Below are positions 53,216 to 61,820 of a DNA stretch of 64,000 bases, piece after piece. Made by a program: the position numbers and the translations under genes. The notes beneath the pieces were generated by a model, which did not search any database, was not told where the DNA came from, and saw only the letters and a program-made list of their open reading frames with translations. The stretch is from Comamonas sp. (lineage in GTDB: Bacteria > Pseudomonadota > Gammaproteobacteria > Burkholderiales > Burkholderiaceae_C). Location of the stretch: NCBI GenBank assembly GCA_021166775.1, contig JAJPEQ010000011.1, forward strand, positions 1-64,000, in the 5' to 3' direction. The number at the start of each line of letters is the position of its first letter. Within the stretch, counting starts at the first letter, position 1.

Positions 53216-53473
53216 ATGTCCGATCTGAACACTCTGTTCGAAGCCGCCGTTGCCAACTCCAAACTGCTCACCGAGCGCCCCGACAACGCGACACTGCTCA
53301 AGATCTACGCGCTCTACAAACAGGCGACCGAGGGCGACAACGTCGAGAAGAAACCCAGCCTCACCGACCTCGTGGCGCGCGCCAAATGGGACGCGTGGAC
53401 CAAACTCAAGGGCACGGCCGGCGACGCGGCCAAGCAGCAATACGTCGACCTCATCGAGTCGCTGCGCGAGTAA
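53216..53473 (+). CDS. Acyl-CoA-binding protein
   Basis: 85 residues, the standard length. LKIYALYKQATEGDNVEKKP and RAKWDAWTKLKGTAGDAAKQ contain the conserved Tyr, Lys and Trp residues that hold the CoA group in the four-helix bundle. It buffers and carries medium/long acyl-CoA in the cytoplasm. Confidence 0.95.
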   Translation: MSDLNTLFEAAVANSKLLTERPDNATLLKIYALYKQATEGDNVEKKPSLTDLVARAKWDAWTKLKGTAGDAAKQQYVDLIESLRE

Positions 53474-53487
53474 GGCGACGCGCGCGA

Positions 53488-53508
53488 GGGACTTGTTCAG
53501 CGTTGCCC
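53488..53508 (+). repeat. Solo terminal-repeat-like sequence
   Basis: CTTGTTCAGCGTTGCC here is repeated in reverse at 55841-55857 and imperfectly at 55982-56003. On the minus strand this copy supplies the last codons and TGA of the aminopeptidase gene. Confidence 0.55.
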
Positions 53509-54585
53509 AAGCGTGGCCAGCCTTGCCTCGCGTTCGTCGCGCGGCAGCTCGGCCAGTTGCTGCACTGCGGCGTGAAAACGCGGCCAGTCGCGTCCTTGCT
53601 GGTCAAAGAGCGCGATGAAGGCCGGCACCAGATCGTCGTAGGCGCCCTGGGCACCGAAACTGGCGTTGTTGGCATCGCGCACCCAGCGGTCCGTTGCCGC
53701 AAGCTGCTGCGCGCTGCTGCCCTGCGCCACCCAGCGTTCGCGCAGCTGGGCGTAATCGGCGCGAAAGCCTTCCATCGCTTTGTTTTTCATAGCTATCAAC
53801 GCGCTTGAAGCGGGCGTTGAGGCATGATTTTCTTTGTAAATTTCTGCCAGGCGCGTGCGTGTTGCACGGGTGAGCTTGCGCCACTCGCCACGCCGCACTT
53901 CGCTGGCCCGATAGGCCGCCAAGGCCGCAGGCGTCGCATGTTCGGCGAGCCAGCGCTCGGCGCCCAGCCGTCCGACGGCCGTGGCGTAGGACTCGTTGAA
54001 TGCGGTGTCTCCGGTGGCGTAGACCTTCTGGTGCGCCAATTCGTGCAGCATGAGACGTGCGAAATCGCCCTCGGGCCAGGCGATCCAGGTGGAGAGCAGC
54101 GGGTCGCCGCCGAGCCAGTTGCTGTAGCCCAGCGTCGAGTAGGCGGGCACGCCGTAGACGCTCACTTCCAGCCCGGTGGCCGCCAGCGCCGCCGCTTCGG
54201 TGCGTGCGTCGGCCTCATGAAAGTAGCCGCGGTAACCCACGCACCCCGCAATGGGAAAGCACCAGGTGTGTAGTCGCAGGGAATAGGGCGGCGCGGCCAC
54301 GACATTCCACACGGCGGCGCTGCGATGCAGCCGGGTGTAGCGTGTGTAGCTGGCGTTGTCCGGCAGCGCCAGCTCCTCGGTGGCGAAGTGGCGCAGCTGC
54401 CGGGCCAGTTCCAGGCGTTCACGCAGGGGTTCGGGTGTCTGGGGGCTGGCAATCCAGTCGGAAATCGGCTCGGCCGCCTGCAGCAGCGCCCAATGCCCGC
54501 GCAGCGATTGCCAGTAATAGCCGGCGCTCGTGCAGCCGCCGAGCAGCAGGCAGCACGGCAGCAGAATCAGGAGCAGGCGTTTCAT
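53497..54585 (-). CDS. Predicted zinc aminopeptidase (lipoprotein)
   Basis: 362 residues. Lipobox LLGGC at about residue 18, then a long domain with the metal motif LMLHELAHQKVYATGDTAFN (HExxH) and FNESYATAVG, as in the uncharacterised predicted aminopeptidase family. It is probably anchored in the outer membrane, facing the periplasm. Residues about 252-268 (ENHASTPASSALIAM) are encoded by a copy of the dispersed repeat, and the final codons lie in a terminal-repeat-like sequence. The frame is nevertheless intact. Confidence 0.85.
   Translation of the reverse strand: MKRLLLILLPCCLLLGGCTSAGYYWQSLRGHWALLQAAEPISDWIASPQTPEPLRERLELARQLRHFATEELALPDNASYTRYTRLHRSAAVWNVVAAPPYSLRLHTWCFPIAGCVGYRGYFHEADARTEAAALAATGLEVSVYGVPAYSTLGYSNWLGGDPLLSTWIAWPEGDFARLMLHELAHQKVYATGDTAFNESYATAVGRLGAERWLAEHATPAALAAYRASEVRRGEWRKLTRATRTRLAEIYKENHASTPASSALIAMKNKAMEGFRADYAQLRERWVAQGSSAQQLAATDRWVRDANNASFGAQGAYDDLVPAFIALFDQQGRDWPRFHAAVQQLAELPRDEREARLATLGQR
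53783..53832 (-). repeat. Dispersed repeat copy inside the aminopeptidase gene
   Basis: Read on the minus strand it has GCCTCAACGC, AAGCGCGTTGATAGCTATG and flanking A-rich ends, matching the order of blocks at 25661-25712. It is in frame and adds about 17 residues. Confidence 0.65.
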
Positions 54586-54617
54586 CTGGAAGGGGCGAGG
54601 CCGCGCACAATGGAGCC

Positions 54618-55271
54618 ATGCCTGAGATACATGATGCCGCGGGTCTGTTCCGCGATGACCGGGGTTGCGCGCGTTGCGCCTGGTGCGCGGCCACGCCGCT
54701 GTACCGGCACTACCACGACGAGGAATGGGGCTATCCCGTCGCCGATGATCGGCGCCTTTTTGAAAAGCTCTGTCTCGAAGGCTTCCAGGCGGGGCTGAGC
54801 TGGCTCACCATCCTGAACAAGCGCGAGGCCTTTCGCGCCGCCATGGCGAATTTCGAGGCCGAGGAACTGGCGCGTTTTGGCGCGGCCGAGGTGAAGCAGC
54901 TCCTGGCCAACGCGGCCATCGTGCGCCATCGCGGCAAGATCGAATCGGCCATCCACAACGCGCGCCAGGTCCTTCTGATGCGGGCCGAGTTTGGCTCGTT
55001 CGCGGCTTACGTCTGGCGCCATGCCGAGCAGGCGGCGCAGGCGCGGCCCGAACGCATCACGGCCGCGCAGCTGCGCACCATGACCACGTCGCCCGCGTCG
55101 CAGGCCCTGTCTCGCGATCTGAAAAAACGCGGCTTCACCTTCGTCGGTCCGACGACGATGTATGCCTTCATGCAGGCCATGGGCCTGGTGAACGATCACG
55201 TCGAAGGCTGCGCCGCGCGCGAGCGTGCCGACGCGGCGCGCGCCGCGTTTGTTCTTCCACGATCGAGATGA
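54618..55271 (+). CDS. tag: DNA-3-methyladenine glycosylase I
   Basis: 217 residues. CARCAWCAATPLYRHYHDEE gives the N-terminal zinc-binding residues; LCLEGFQAGLSWLTILNKRE and KKRGFTFVGPTTMYAFMQAM are the family blocks. It removes 3-methyladenine from alkylated DNA. The C terminus is Arg/Ala-rich and slightly longer than in E. coli (187). Confidence 0.95.
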   Translation: MPEIHDAAGLFRDDRGCARCAWCAATPLYRHYHDEEWGYPVADDRRLFEKLCLEGFQAGLSWLTILNKREAFRAAMANFEAEELARFGAAEVKQLLANAAIVRHRGKIESAIHNARQVLLMRAEFGSFAAYVWRHAEQAAQARPERITAAQLRTMTTSPASQALSRDLKKRGFTFVGPTTMYAFMQAMGLVNDHVEGCAARERADAARAAFVLPRSR

Positions 55272-55296
55272 GGGGCGCGGCGCTGCAGGCGGGCGA

Positions 55297-55467
55297 TCAG
55301 CCGCCCGCGTGCGTGCGCTTGCCGGGATTCTTCTTGTAGTGGGTGTGTGAGCCGCGCTCCAGGCTGGTGCGCTGGCCGCCGCCGTTCTTGACCCGCGGCA
55401 TGCCGGGCATGGGAGTGGGACGGGGCGTGCGTTGACGGTCGGCTTCGGTGACGATTTTGTTGCCCAT
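55297..55467 (-). CDS. Small basic conserved-type hypothetical protein
   Basis: 56 residues (MGNKIVTEADRQRTPRPTPM ... KKNPGKRTHAGG), rich in Arg, Lys, Pro and Gly, with no hydrophobic segment. I do not recognise a function; the composition suggests disorder or nucleic-acid contact. It stands alone on the minus strand between tag and a long non-coding stretch. Confidence 0.55.
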   Translation of the reverse strand: MGNKIVTEADRQRTPRPTPMPGMPRVKNGGGQRTSLERGSHTHYKKNPGKRTHAGG

Positions 55468-55840
55468 GGTGCTTGGCTCGTACAAGAGTGAGTTGGCTGA
55501 AAACCCTCTATTAGGCCATAGTTGGCAAGGCCGGGTGCCTCCTGCGCCGCGCTGCACCAGTGGTCGCACATGCCCACATCCGGCCTTTCCGCCGGGACGC
55601 CCCGATACCACGCCCACGGCCCACGCTCCTTTCAGGCACCAGCACCGCATCCAATTCATCGAGGTGGGGTGCGCATGCTGCAGGCGCAGGTCGAGCAGCG
55701 CCGTTTCCTGCCGCTCAGGGAGCGGAACGTGAAAAGTGGGACTCCGTGCGCAAACCTGGGACGCTTGACCATGAAATGGCGTCTCGCGCTCCGACGCCCG
55801 GCCCTACACTGAACTTGCGCATCGGTGTGGCCGCGCCTGA
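55468..55840 (+). other. Non-coding stretch upstream of the MITE-like element
   Basis: No frame gives recognisable protein; the few open frames disagree with each other and lack ribosome binding sites. It may contain the promoter of the small minus-strand gene. Confidence 0.4.
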
Positions 55841-56003
55841 GGCAACGCTGAACAAGCCCCTTGCGCGCTGCGCATTCCCGCCTGGGGCGGTCTGCAGCGT
55901 TGCAAATCCGCGCGGCAGCTGTGGCTGTCGCTGTGGTTCGCGCCTTGCATTCCACTGCCCATGCAGGGCATGCCCTAACGCGGAGACTTATTCAGCGTCG
56001 CCC
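55841..56003 (+). mobile_element. MITE-like element with inverted ends
   Basis: About 163 bp bounded by GGCAACGCTGAACAAG (55841-55856) and, in reverse, ACTTATTCAGCGTCGCC (55986-56002): 14 of 16 bases match. It has no open frame of its own. A further copy of the end occurs at 53488-53508. CTTGTTCAGCG-type ends are known from insertion sequences, but I cannot name the family. Confidence 0.5.
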
Positions 56004-56021
56004 TGAGCGGGGTTGATCGCG

Positions 56022-56047
56022 GGCCGGCCTCAGAACAAGGGCCGGCC
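56022..56047 (+). promoter_or_regulatory. GC hairpin before the lipoprotein operon
   Basis: GGCCGGCCT (56022-56030) and AGGGCCGGCC (56038-56047) can pair with one bulge around a seven-base loop, 46 bp before the first gene. No T tract follows. Confidence 0.35.
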
Positions 56048-56093
56048 GCGCAACATCGGTGTGGCAAACAACCCGTTCGACTCTGCCGACACC

Positions 56094-57674
56094 ATGAACC
56101 TCCCGTACCTCCTGCGTCCACTGGCGCCAGTCGCCCTGACCCTCGGCCTGCTCACGGCTTGCGGCGGGAACGGCGACGCACCGTCCCTGCATCCCGTGGT
56201 GCCCGCTGCGGTGCAGCAGGCGGTGGCGCAGCTCGACACCCTGGTGCCGCAGCTCATGGCGCGCACCGGCGTGCCGGGCGTGGCGGTATCGGTGGTCTAC
56301 GGGGGGCAGACGCTGTACGCGCGTGGCTTCGGCGCGCGCAAGCTGGGCGAGAGCGCACCGGTGGATGCCGACACCGTGTTCCAGCTCGCCTCGGTATCCA
56401 AGTCGATTGGCTCCACGGTGATGGCCGGCCAGATGCCGGGCAGCGCGGTGAACAGCCCGATCGACTGGAACACGCCGATCCAGCAGCTGCTGCCCGACCT
56501 TGAGCTTGCATACGCCGACCCCACGCTCAACGCGCGCCTGACGCTGGGCAACCTGTACGCCCACCGCTCGGGTCTGCACGACCACGCGGGCGATCGTCTG
56601 GAAGACCTGGGCTACAGCCGCGCCGAAGTCCTGCAACGTCTGCGCTGGGCCAAGCTGGAGTCTTTCGGCAGTTACTTCTACACCAACTTCGGCCTCACCG
56701 CCGCCGCCGAGGGCATGGCACGCGCCATGGGTGCCGACTGGGCCACGCTGTCGGAGCGCACGCTCTACCAGCCCCTGGGCATGGCGCACACCAGCTCTCG
56801 CTATGCCGACTTTGTTCTGCAGGGCAACCGCGCCTGGGGCCATGTGCAGATCGGCGTCACCTACGACAGCTACGGGGCCCAGCCGGCGCAGTACGAAGTG
56901 CAGGACCCGCCGCGCCAGCCCGACGCGCAATCGCCTGCTGGTGGCGTCAGCTCGACGGCCGCCGACATGGCGCGCTGGATGACGCTGGTGCTCGACCAAG
57001 GCCGGTGGCAAGGCAAGACGCTGCTCAGCCGCAAAGCGCTGGAGGCCGCGACGACGGCGCAGCCCGGCGGGCGCTACGGCTATGGCTTCAATGCCGGACC
57101 CGACCTGCACGGCCACCCCAGCCTGTCGCACAGCGGCGGGTTCGCGCTGGGCGCGGGCACATCCTTCGTGTTGTGGCCCGAGGCGGGCTTGGGCATCACG
57201 GTGCTCACCAACGCCCAGCCGCGCGGACTGGCCGAGGCCATCGCCCTGGCCTTTGGCGAGCAGGCGCTGGGCGACGTGCCTGCTGGCGCGCCCAGCCGCT
57301 ATTGGCTGGACTTCATGCAGCCGCAGATGCACGAGCTTTACAAGCCCGAGGGGGAACTGGCGGGTCAGCCGCCGCCGGCCCGTCCCGCACCGCCGCAGCC
57401 GTTGGTCGGCTACACCGGCCGCTACACCAACGCCTATTACGGCGACGCGCAGATCAGCCTGAGCGCCGACGGCGCCGCGCTCGAGCTCGCGATCGGCGCG
57501 CCGCCGCTGCGCTACGCACTCCGCCACTGGGACGGCGACGAATTCGCTTTCGACCTGATGGGCGAGAACGCCCCGCGTGGCTCGGTCTCGGCGGTGCGCT
57601 TCGCCCCGGGCGAGATGCGCATCGAATATTTCGGCCGCGACGTGACGCAAGGCCGGTTCACCCGTTTGCCCTGA
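56094..57674 (+). CDS. Serine hydrolase lipoprotein, class C beta-lactamase fold
   Basis: 526 residues from ATG 56094. Signal peptide with lipobox LLTAC, then GGNGD; no Asp at +2, which favours the outer membrane. The catalytic set is complete: SVSK (Ser100-Lys103), YTN (Tyr196-Asn198) and HSGG (His346). After the hydrolase domain (to about residue 410) comes a Pro-rich linker and a C-terminal beta domain beginning LVGYTGRYTNAYYGDAQISL. Relatives are esterases, D-aminopeptidases or carboxypeptidases rather than resistance enzymes. First of three lipoprotein genes, 16 bp before the next. Confidence 0.88.
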   Translation: MNLPYLLRPLAPVALTLGLLTACGGNGDAPSLHPVVPAAVQQAVAQLDTLVPQLMARTGVPGVAVSVVYGGQTLYARGFGARKLGESAPVDADTVFQLASVSKSIGSTVMAGQMPGSAVNSPIDWNTPIQQLLPDLELAYADPTLNARLTLGNLYAHRSGLHDHAGDRLEDLGYSRAEVLQRLRWAKLESFGSYFYTNFGLTAAAEGMARAMGADWATLSERTLYQPLGMAHTSSRYADFVLQGNRAWGHVQIGVTYDSYGAQPAQYEVQDPPRQPDAQSPAGGVSSTAADMARWMTLVLDQGRWQGKTLLSRKALEAATTAQPGGRYGYGFNAGPDLHGHPSLSHSGGFALGAGTSFVLWPEAGLGITVLTNAQPRGLAEAIALAFGEQALGDVPAGAPSRYWLDFMQPQMHELYKPEGELAGQPPPARPAPPQPLVGYTGRYTNAYYGDAQISLSADGAALELAIGAPPLRYALRHWDGDEFAFDLMGENAPRGSVSAVRFAPGEMRIEYFGRDVTQGRFTRLP

Positions 57675-57690
57675 CAACAAGGAGAGTTCC

Positions 57691-59727
57691 ATGTTTCAAC
57701 GCATCCACGCCGGGTTGGTCGTCCTGATCACTGCGGGTCTGCTGGCCGCCTGCGGTGGCGATGGCGGCGACGCTCCCGGCGTCAGTGCCGATGTCAGCAT
57801 GCGCATCCACATGCTGGCGGCACCCGCAGGCCGGTTGCTGCCGGGCGCTTCGCCGCAGGACTGGACCTTGGAGCTGGAACGGCCGCAACCCAATACTTTC
57901 TGGTTCGAGGACCGCCCTGGCCGCGCCAGCGGCGAGCAGGCCCTGGGCGATTTCCTGGGCGCCGCCTGGGAGCAGACCTACGGCGACATCGAACCGCACG
58001 CCACGCTGCATTTTCAGCAGGCGGGCGCGCTGCAGGCGATCTACGCCCGCGTGTCGCGCCCGGTGTATGACGCACAGTCAGGTCAGTTGCGCGTGCCGGT
58101 GTTCATCCTGGCCAACTCCGTGATCGCGATGGACGGGGCCCAGGCTCTCGGCAGCCCGCTGCTGGAGGTGCTGAACAACGCCGTCGATGACCGGGAGGTC
58201 GCTTCCTACATCCAGCATGCCGGTCAGGCGACGATCGTGCCCGAGGGCACCGCCGGCCACTACCGCCTGACCCTGCAGAACACCACCGGCCGCACGCTGA
58301 TGGTCGACAACGCCCCGGGTCAGTACCACGACAGCCGCGGCGTAGCCGAGTTCAGCGCTGGCTGGAGCAAACGATTCGCCGATCACGCGCCCAATGCCGC
58401 CGTCTACGGCACCACGGCCGCCGGCGCGACCTGGCTGTACTTCTTCACCCTGGATGCGCCACAGTTCGACGCCGCGACCAACACGCTCAGCTACAGCGCC
58501 ACCGCGCTGGGCGAGGGCCCCGCCGCCGCGCTGACCTTGGAGCAGGTTGCGCTCAATATCGACTCGGGTGCGTTCTCGCGCTTCCCCGACCTGGGCAAGG
58601 GCACGGCCTATCAGGCGTTCGGCCAAGGCTACGACCCGTCCACCGCCAACACCACCCGCATCTACTTTGGCAGCGATCCGGCACGCAAACAGTTCGGTGC
58701 GCTGTGGGGTACGCAGTCTTACCTGCAGCAGCCCTGCCAGCCCAACTGCCGAGACGATCTGCAGACCATGAAGGACATGGGCATCAACCTGGTGCGCGTC
58801 TACGACTGGGACCTGCGCAACGACCATCGTCCCTTTCTCGACCGTGCACAAAGCCTGGGCATCAAGGTGATCGTGCCGATCAGCAACTGGCTGGTGAACA
58901 ACCGGCAGTTCTGGGACGAGCAGATCCGCGACTATCTGAAACCAGGCAACTTCGCCAGCACCAGCGGTGGCGGCAAGCCCGACTGGCATCCCGCCATCGC
59001 CGGCATCACCGTCTCCAACGAGTTGGACCAGGAAATCCCGCGCGACGGTGGTGCCGCCTACCGAAGCGCCATTGACTTGACCGTGCGCTTGCTGCAGGAG
59101 GCTGAGCGCCAAGGTTTCGGCAAGAGCATGCACGTGGGCATTCCGGTCACCTTCGCACAGCGGCCGGGCGTCGCGGCGCCAGCCTGGGATCTGTTCGACC
59201 AGTTCGCCAACAAGCCTGAACTGGCGCCCTACCGTGCCCAGCTCATGCTGAACCCGAACTCCTACAACGAAGGCAAATTCCTGTTTGGCGACACACCCTC
59301 CGACCCGGCCGGCTGGATGCAGAAGACCTACGCGCGCTACAACCTGCCGGTGGTGTTCACGGAACTGGGTATGGATCGCGTGCAGCGGCCGGACTCGGTG
59401 GCGGTGGTGCGCGAGCAGCTGCAGCGCGGCCTGGCCTACCAGCAGGCGCATCCGCAGCAACTGCTCGGCTTGGTTCACTTCATGTTCGACAACAAGGTCT
59501 GGAAGCAGTCGGCCAACGGCGCGCCCGAAACCGACACCGAGGGCGCCTACGGCGCGTTCCGCCACGGCGCCACTCTCATGACCCTGCAGACCGTGAACGC
59601 CGATTACGAGTGGTACAACGGCGACACGCAGGTGAACGGCAGCTTCGTGATCGACAAACTGGAGCCCACGGCCACCTGCGCGCCGGTGGTTGAGACCTAT
59701 CAGGGCACGTTCGCGTGCACGCAGTGA
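57691..59727 (+). CDS. Exported lipoprotein with glycosidase-like TIM-barrel domain
   Basis: 678 residues from ATG 57691 with AAGGAG nine bases upstream. Lipobox LLAAC then GGDGGD. An unassigned N-terminal region (about 30-300) precedes a barrel-like domain opened by MKDMGINLVRVYDWDLRNDH and LGIKVIVPISNWLVNN. Glu444 in VSNELD and Glu558 in VFTELGMD occupy positions typical of the acid/base and nucleophile in clan A glycosidases, as in beta-1,3-glucan hydrolases and transferases. Substrate unknown. It lies between two serine hydrolase genes with short gaps. Confidence 0.75.
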   Translation: MFQRIHAGLVVLITAGLLAACGGDGGDAPGVSADVSMRIHMLAAPAGRLLPGASPQDWTLELERPQPNTFWFEDRPGRASGEQALGDFLGAAWEQTYGDIEPHATLHFQQAGALQAIYARVSRPVYDAQSGQLRVPVFILANSVIAMDGAQALGSPLLEVLNNAVDDREVASYIQHAGQATIVPEGTAGHYRLTLQNTTGRTLMVDNAPGQYHDSRGVAEFSAGWSKRFADHAPNAAVYGTTAAGATWLYFFTLDAPQFDAATNTLSYSATALGEGPAAALTLEQVALNIDSGAFSRFPDLGKGTAYQAFGQGYDPSTANTTRIYFGSDPARKQFGALWGTQSYLQQPCQPNCRDDLQTMKDMGINLVRVYDWDLRNDHRPFLDRAQSLGIKVIVPISNWLVNNRQFWDEQIRDYLKPGNFASTSGGGKPDWHPAIAGITVSNELDQEIPRDGGAAYRSAIDLTVRLLQEAERQGFGKSMHVGIPVTFAQRPGVAAPAWDLFDQFANKPELAPYRAQLMLNPNSYNEGKFLFGDTPSDPAGWMQKTYARYNLPVVFTELGMDRVQRPDSVAVVREQLQRGLAYQQAHPQQLLGLVHFMFDNKVWKQSANGAPETDTEGAYGAFRHGATLMTLQTVNADYEWYNGDTQVNGSFVIDKLEPTATCAPVVETYQGTFACTQ

Positions 59728-59735
59728 ACCGTGCC

Positions 59736-61604
59736 ATGACCACGAACGATCCACCCATCCCCATGCGCGGCGCCTGCCGTTTCGAGCCCTTGTCCAGCGC
59801 GCGCTGGCCCCGTCGGCGCCTGCTCCAGTGGGCCGGGACCGGCGCCTTGCTGCCGCTGCTGCCAGCCTGCGGTGGTGGCGATGATCCTCCCGATGCCGAG
59901 CACCTGGCCGAGGCGATTGACTGGGGCAAGCAGGCCATCGGGCAGGCGCTGCAGAGCACCGAGACCTCGGCCATCTCGGTCGCGCTGATGACCGAGGCCG
60001 GCGTGATCTGGCAGCAGGCCTTCGGCATGGCCGACCGTGCCGCCAGCCTGGCCGCTACGACGCAGACGCGTTTCAACGTCGGCTCGGTCAGCAAGGTGGT
60101 GGCGGCGCTGGCCGCCATGATCCTGTGCGACCGCGGCCAGCTCAGCCTGGATGCGCCCATCGCGCCGAGCCTGCCCGGCTTCACCATGTTGTCGCAGGGC
60201 TACCGCCGCATCACGCTGCGCCACCTGCTCAGCCACTCGTCGGGCCTGCCGGGCACCGATGCGCGCAACGTGTTCAGTTTCGCGCCCATTCCCGGCTATG
60301 CGCAGGACGGCGAACAAGGCCTGGCCTACTACCACCTCAAGCACGAGCCGGGCGAGCTGGCGGTGTACTGCAACGATGGCTTCACGATGGTCGAGTTGCT
60401 GGTGCTGGCCGCCACCGGCTTGCCCTACGCGCGTTTCGTGCAGCAGGAAATCTTCACGCCGCTGGGCATGGATCGCACGGAAATCCCGTTACAGCCTCTC
60501 GCCTCCGGCGCCTACGTCCACGCCTACAGCGGCGGGCAGCGCATGGGCCAGGAGTTCGTCAATGCCCACGCCACGGGCGGCGTGGCCTCGACGCCGGCCG
60601 ACATGATGAAGCTGGCCGCCCTGTTTCTGAATGAGGGTATCCATGAGGGTCGGCGCATCGTCTCCGCCGCAGCCGTGCGCGAGATGGGCCGCGACCAGAG
60701 CGCCGACCTGCGTATCAACCCCAGCCCGGAATGGCGCTGGGGTCTGGGCTGGGACAACGTGCGCCAGCTTGGCCTGGCCGGGGCCGGCATCGACGCCTGG
60801 ACCAAGAACGGCGGCACCACGTTCTTTGCCTCCGAGTTCTTCGTGCTGCCGCGTCAGCGCATGGCGCTGTTCATCAGCGGCTCCAGCCACACCTACGGTT
60901 CGCTGCCGATCGCCGAAGGCATCCTGCTGCGCGCGCTGCGGCGCACCGGGGCCATCGCCAAGCTGCCGTCGCCGCTCGTGCTCACCCCGCCGCCTTCGGC
61001 GTCCAGCCCGCCTGACACGGCCGGGCTGGAAGGCGTTTTCGGCAGTTCTCAGGCCCCGTTGAAGGTGCGTGCCAGCGGTGCTGCCGTCGACCTGCTGGAG
61101 TGGAAGCAGGGCGCCTGGCAGCCGCTGGCGCAGGGGCTGACGCTGCGCACCGACGGCTGGTGGTGGAGCGAGGCGCGGTCGGCGCCGTGCTACCGCTGGA
61201 TCCAGGCCGGTGGCCTGGACTATCTGATGCGCCGATCCACCGGTGGCTCCGGCCACTACCAATACGTCCTTCCATTGGCCCAGCGCTTGGCGCCGCTGGC
61301 CACCGAGCTGCCTGCTGGCTGGCGCGCGCGCATCGGTAGCCGCTGGCAGCCCATCAACGAATCGCCCGAATCCACCGCGCCAACCGAGCTGCAGATCACC
61401 ACCCTCGATCTGCTGCCCGACCTGCCCGGCTACGTGTTGTGGGGCGGCACCCAATTGCTGGTTGCCGACAGCGACGACCACGCCGGCATGGCCGTCAAGG
61501 TGCCCGGAAACAATGGCCGCGATCTGGACGAACTGCATGCCGAAATGCACGACGGTCAGGAGCTGCTGCGCACCGGCACCCTGCTGTATCGACGACTGTC
61601 CTGA
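59736..61604 (+). CDS. Second serine hydrolase lipoprotein, probable Tat substrate
   Basis: 622 residues from ATG 59736, eight bases after the previous stop. The export signal has the twin-arginine pattern RWPRRRLLQWAGTGALLPLL ending in lipobox LPAC. Catalytic motifs: SVSK (Ser117-Lys120), YCN (Tyr211-Asn213) and KNGG (357-360) in place of KTG. After residue 410 there is an extra domain of about 200 residues with no recognisable family. It differs clearly from the first hydrolase of the operon in export route and C-terminal part. Confidence 0.85.
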   Translation: MTTNDPPIPMRGACRFEPLSSARWPRRRLLQWAGTGALLPLLPACGGGDDPPDAEHLAEAIDWGKQAIGQALQSTETSAISVALMTEAGVIWQQAFGMADRAASLAATTQTRFNVGSVSKVVAALAAMILCDRGQLSLDAPIAPSLPGFTMLSQGYRRITLRHLLSHSSGLPGTDARNVFSFAPIPGYAQDGEQGLAYYHLKHEPGELAVYCNDGFTMVELLVLAATGLPYARFVQQEIFTPLGMDRTEIPLQPLASGAYVHAYSGGQRMGQEFVNAHATGGVASTPADMMKLAALFLNEGIHEGRRIVSAAAVREMGRDQSADLRINPSPEWRWGLGWDNVRQLGLAGAGIDAWTKNGGTTFFASEFFVLPRQRMALFISGSSHTYGSLPIAEGILLRALRRTGAIAKLPSPLVLTPPPSASSPPDTAGLEGVFGSSQAPLKVRASGAAVDLLEWKQGAWQPLAQGLTLRTDGWWWSEARSAPCYRWIQAGGLDYLMRRSTGGSGHYQYVLPLAQRLAPLATELPAGWRARIGSRWQPINESPESTAPTELQITTLDLLPDLPGYVLWGGTQLLVADSDDHAGMAVKVPGNNGRDLDELHAEMHDGQELLRTGTLLYRRLS

Positions 61605-61617
61605 CCGGAGCAACGCG

Positions 61618-61797
61618 GTGCCGGACTCGCCGGGCATGGGCCGTTCGGCGCGCAGATGCCAGTTGGGAACCGCCAGAATTCACGCCGCCTTGGCTCGCGC
61701 CGTGGGCAACGTCCGCCTCGTGTGGCGGCTGGCCAATCGCATCGGCGACATCGCCGTGCTGCACGGGGCCATGTACTGTTCGCGCGGCGCGCAGTAA
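61618..61797 (+). CDS. Possible small protein after the lipoprotein operon
   Basis: 59 codons from GTG 61618 with GGAG eight bases upstream. The end (VRLVWRLANRIGDIAVLHGA) could form one amphipathic helix. No family recognised; it may be a chance frame. Confidence 0.3.
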   Translation: MPDSPGMGRSARRCQLGTARIHAALARAVGNVRLVWRLANRIGDIAVLHGAMYCSRGAQ

Positions 61798-61820
61798 GCT
61801 ACCCATCTTTGCGTGCTGCC

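Noticed and set aside
56094-57674. An antibiotic-resistance beta-lactamase
   Set aside because: Although the class C motifs are present, the lipoprotein anchor, extra C-terminal domain and operon with a glycosidase-like gene fit the broad serine hydrolase family better.
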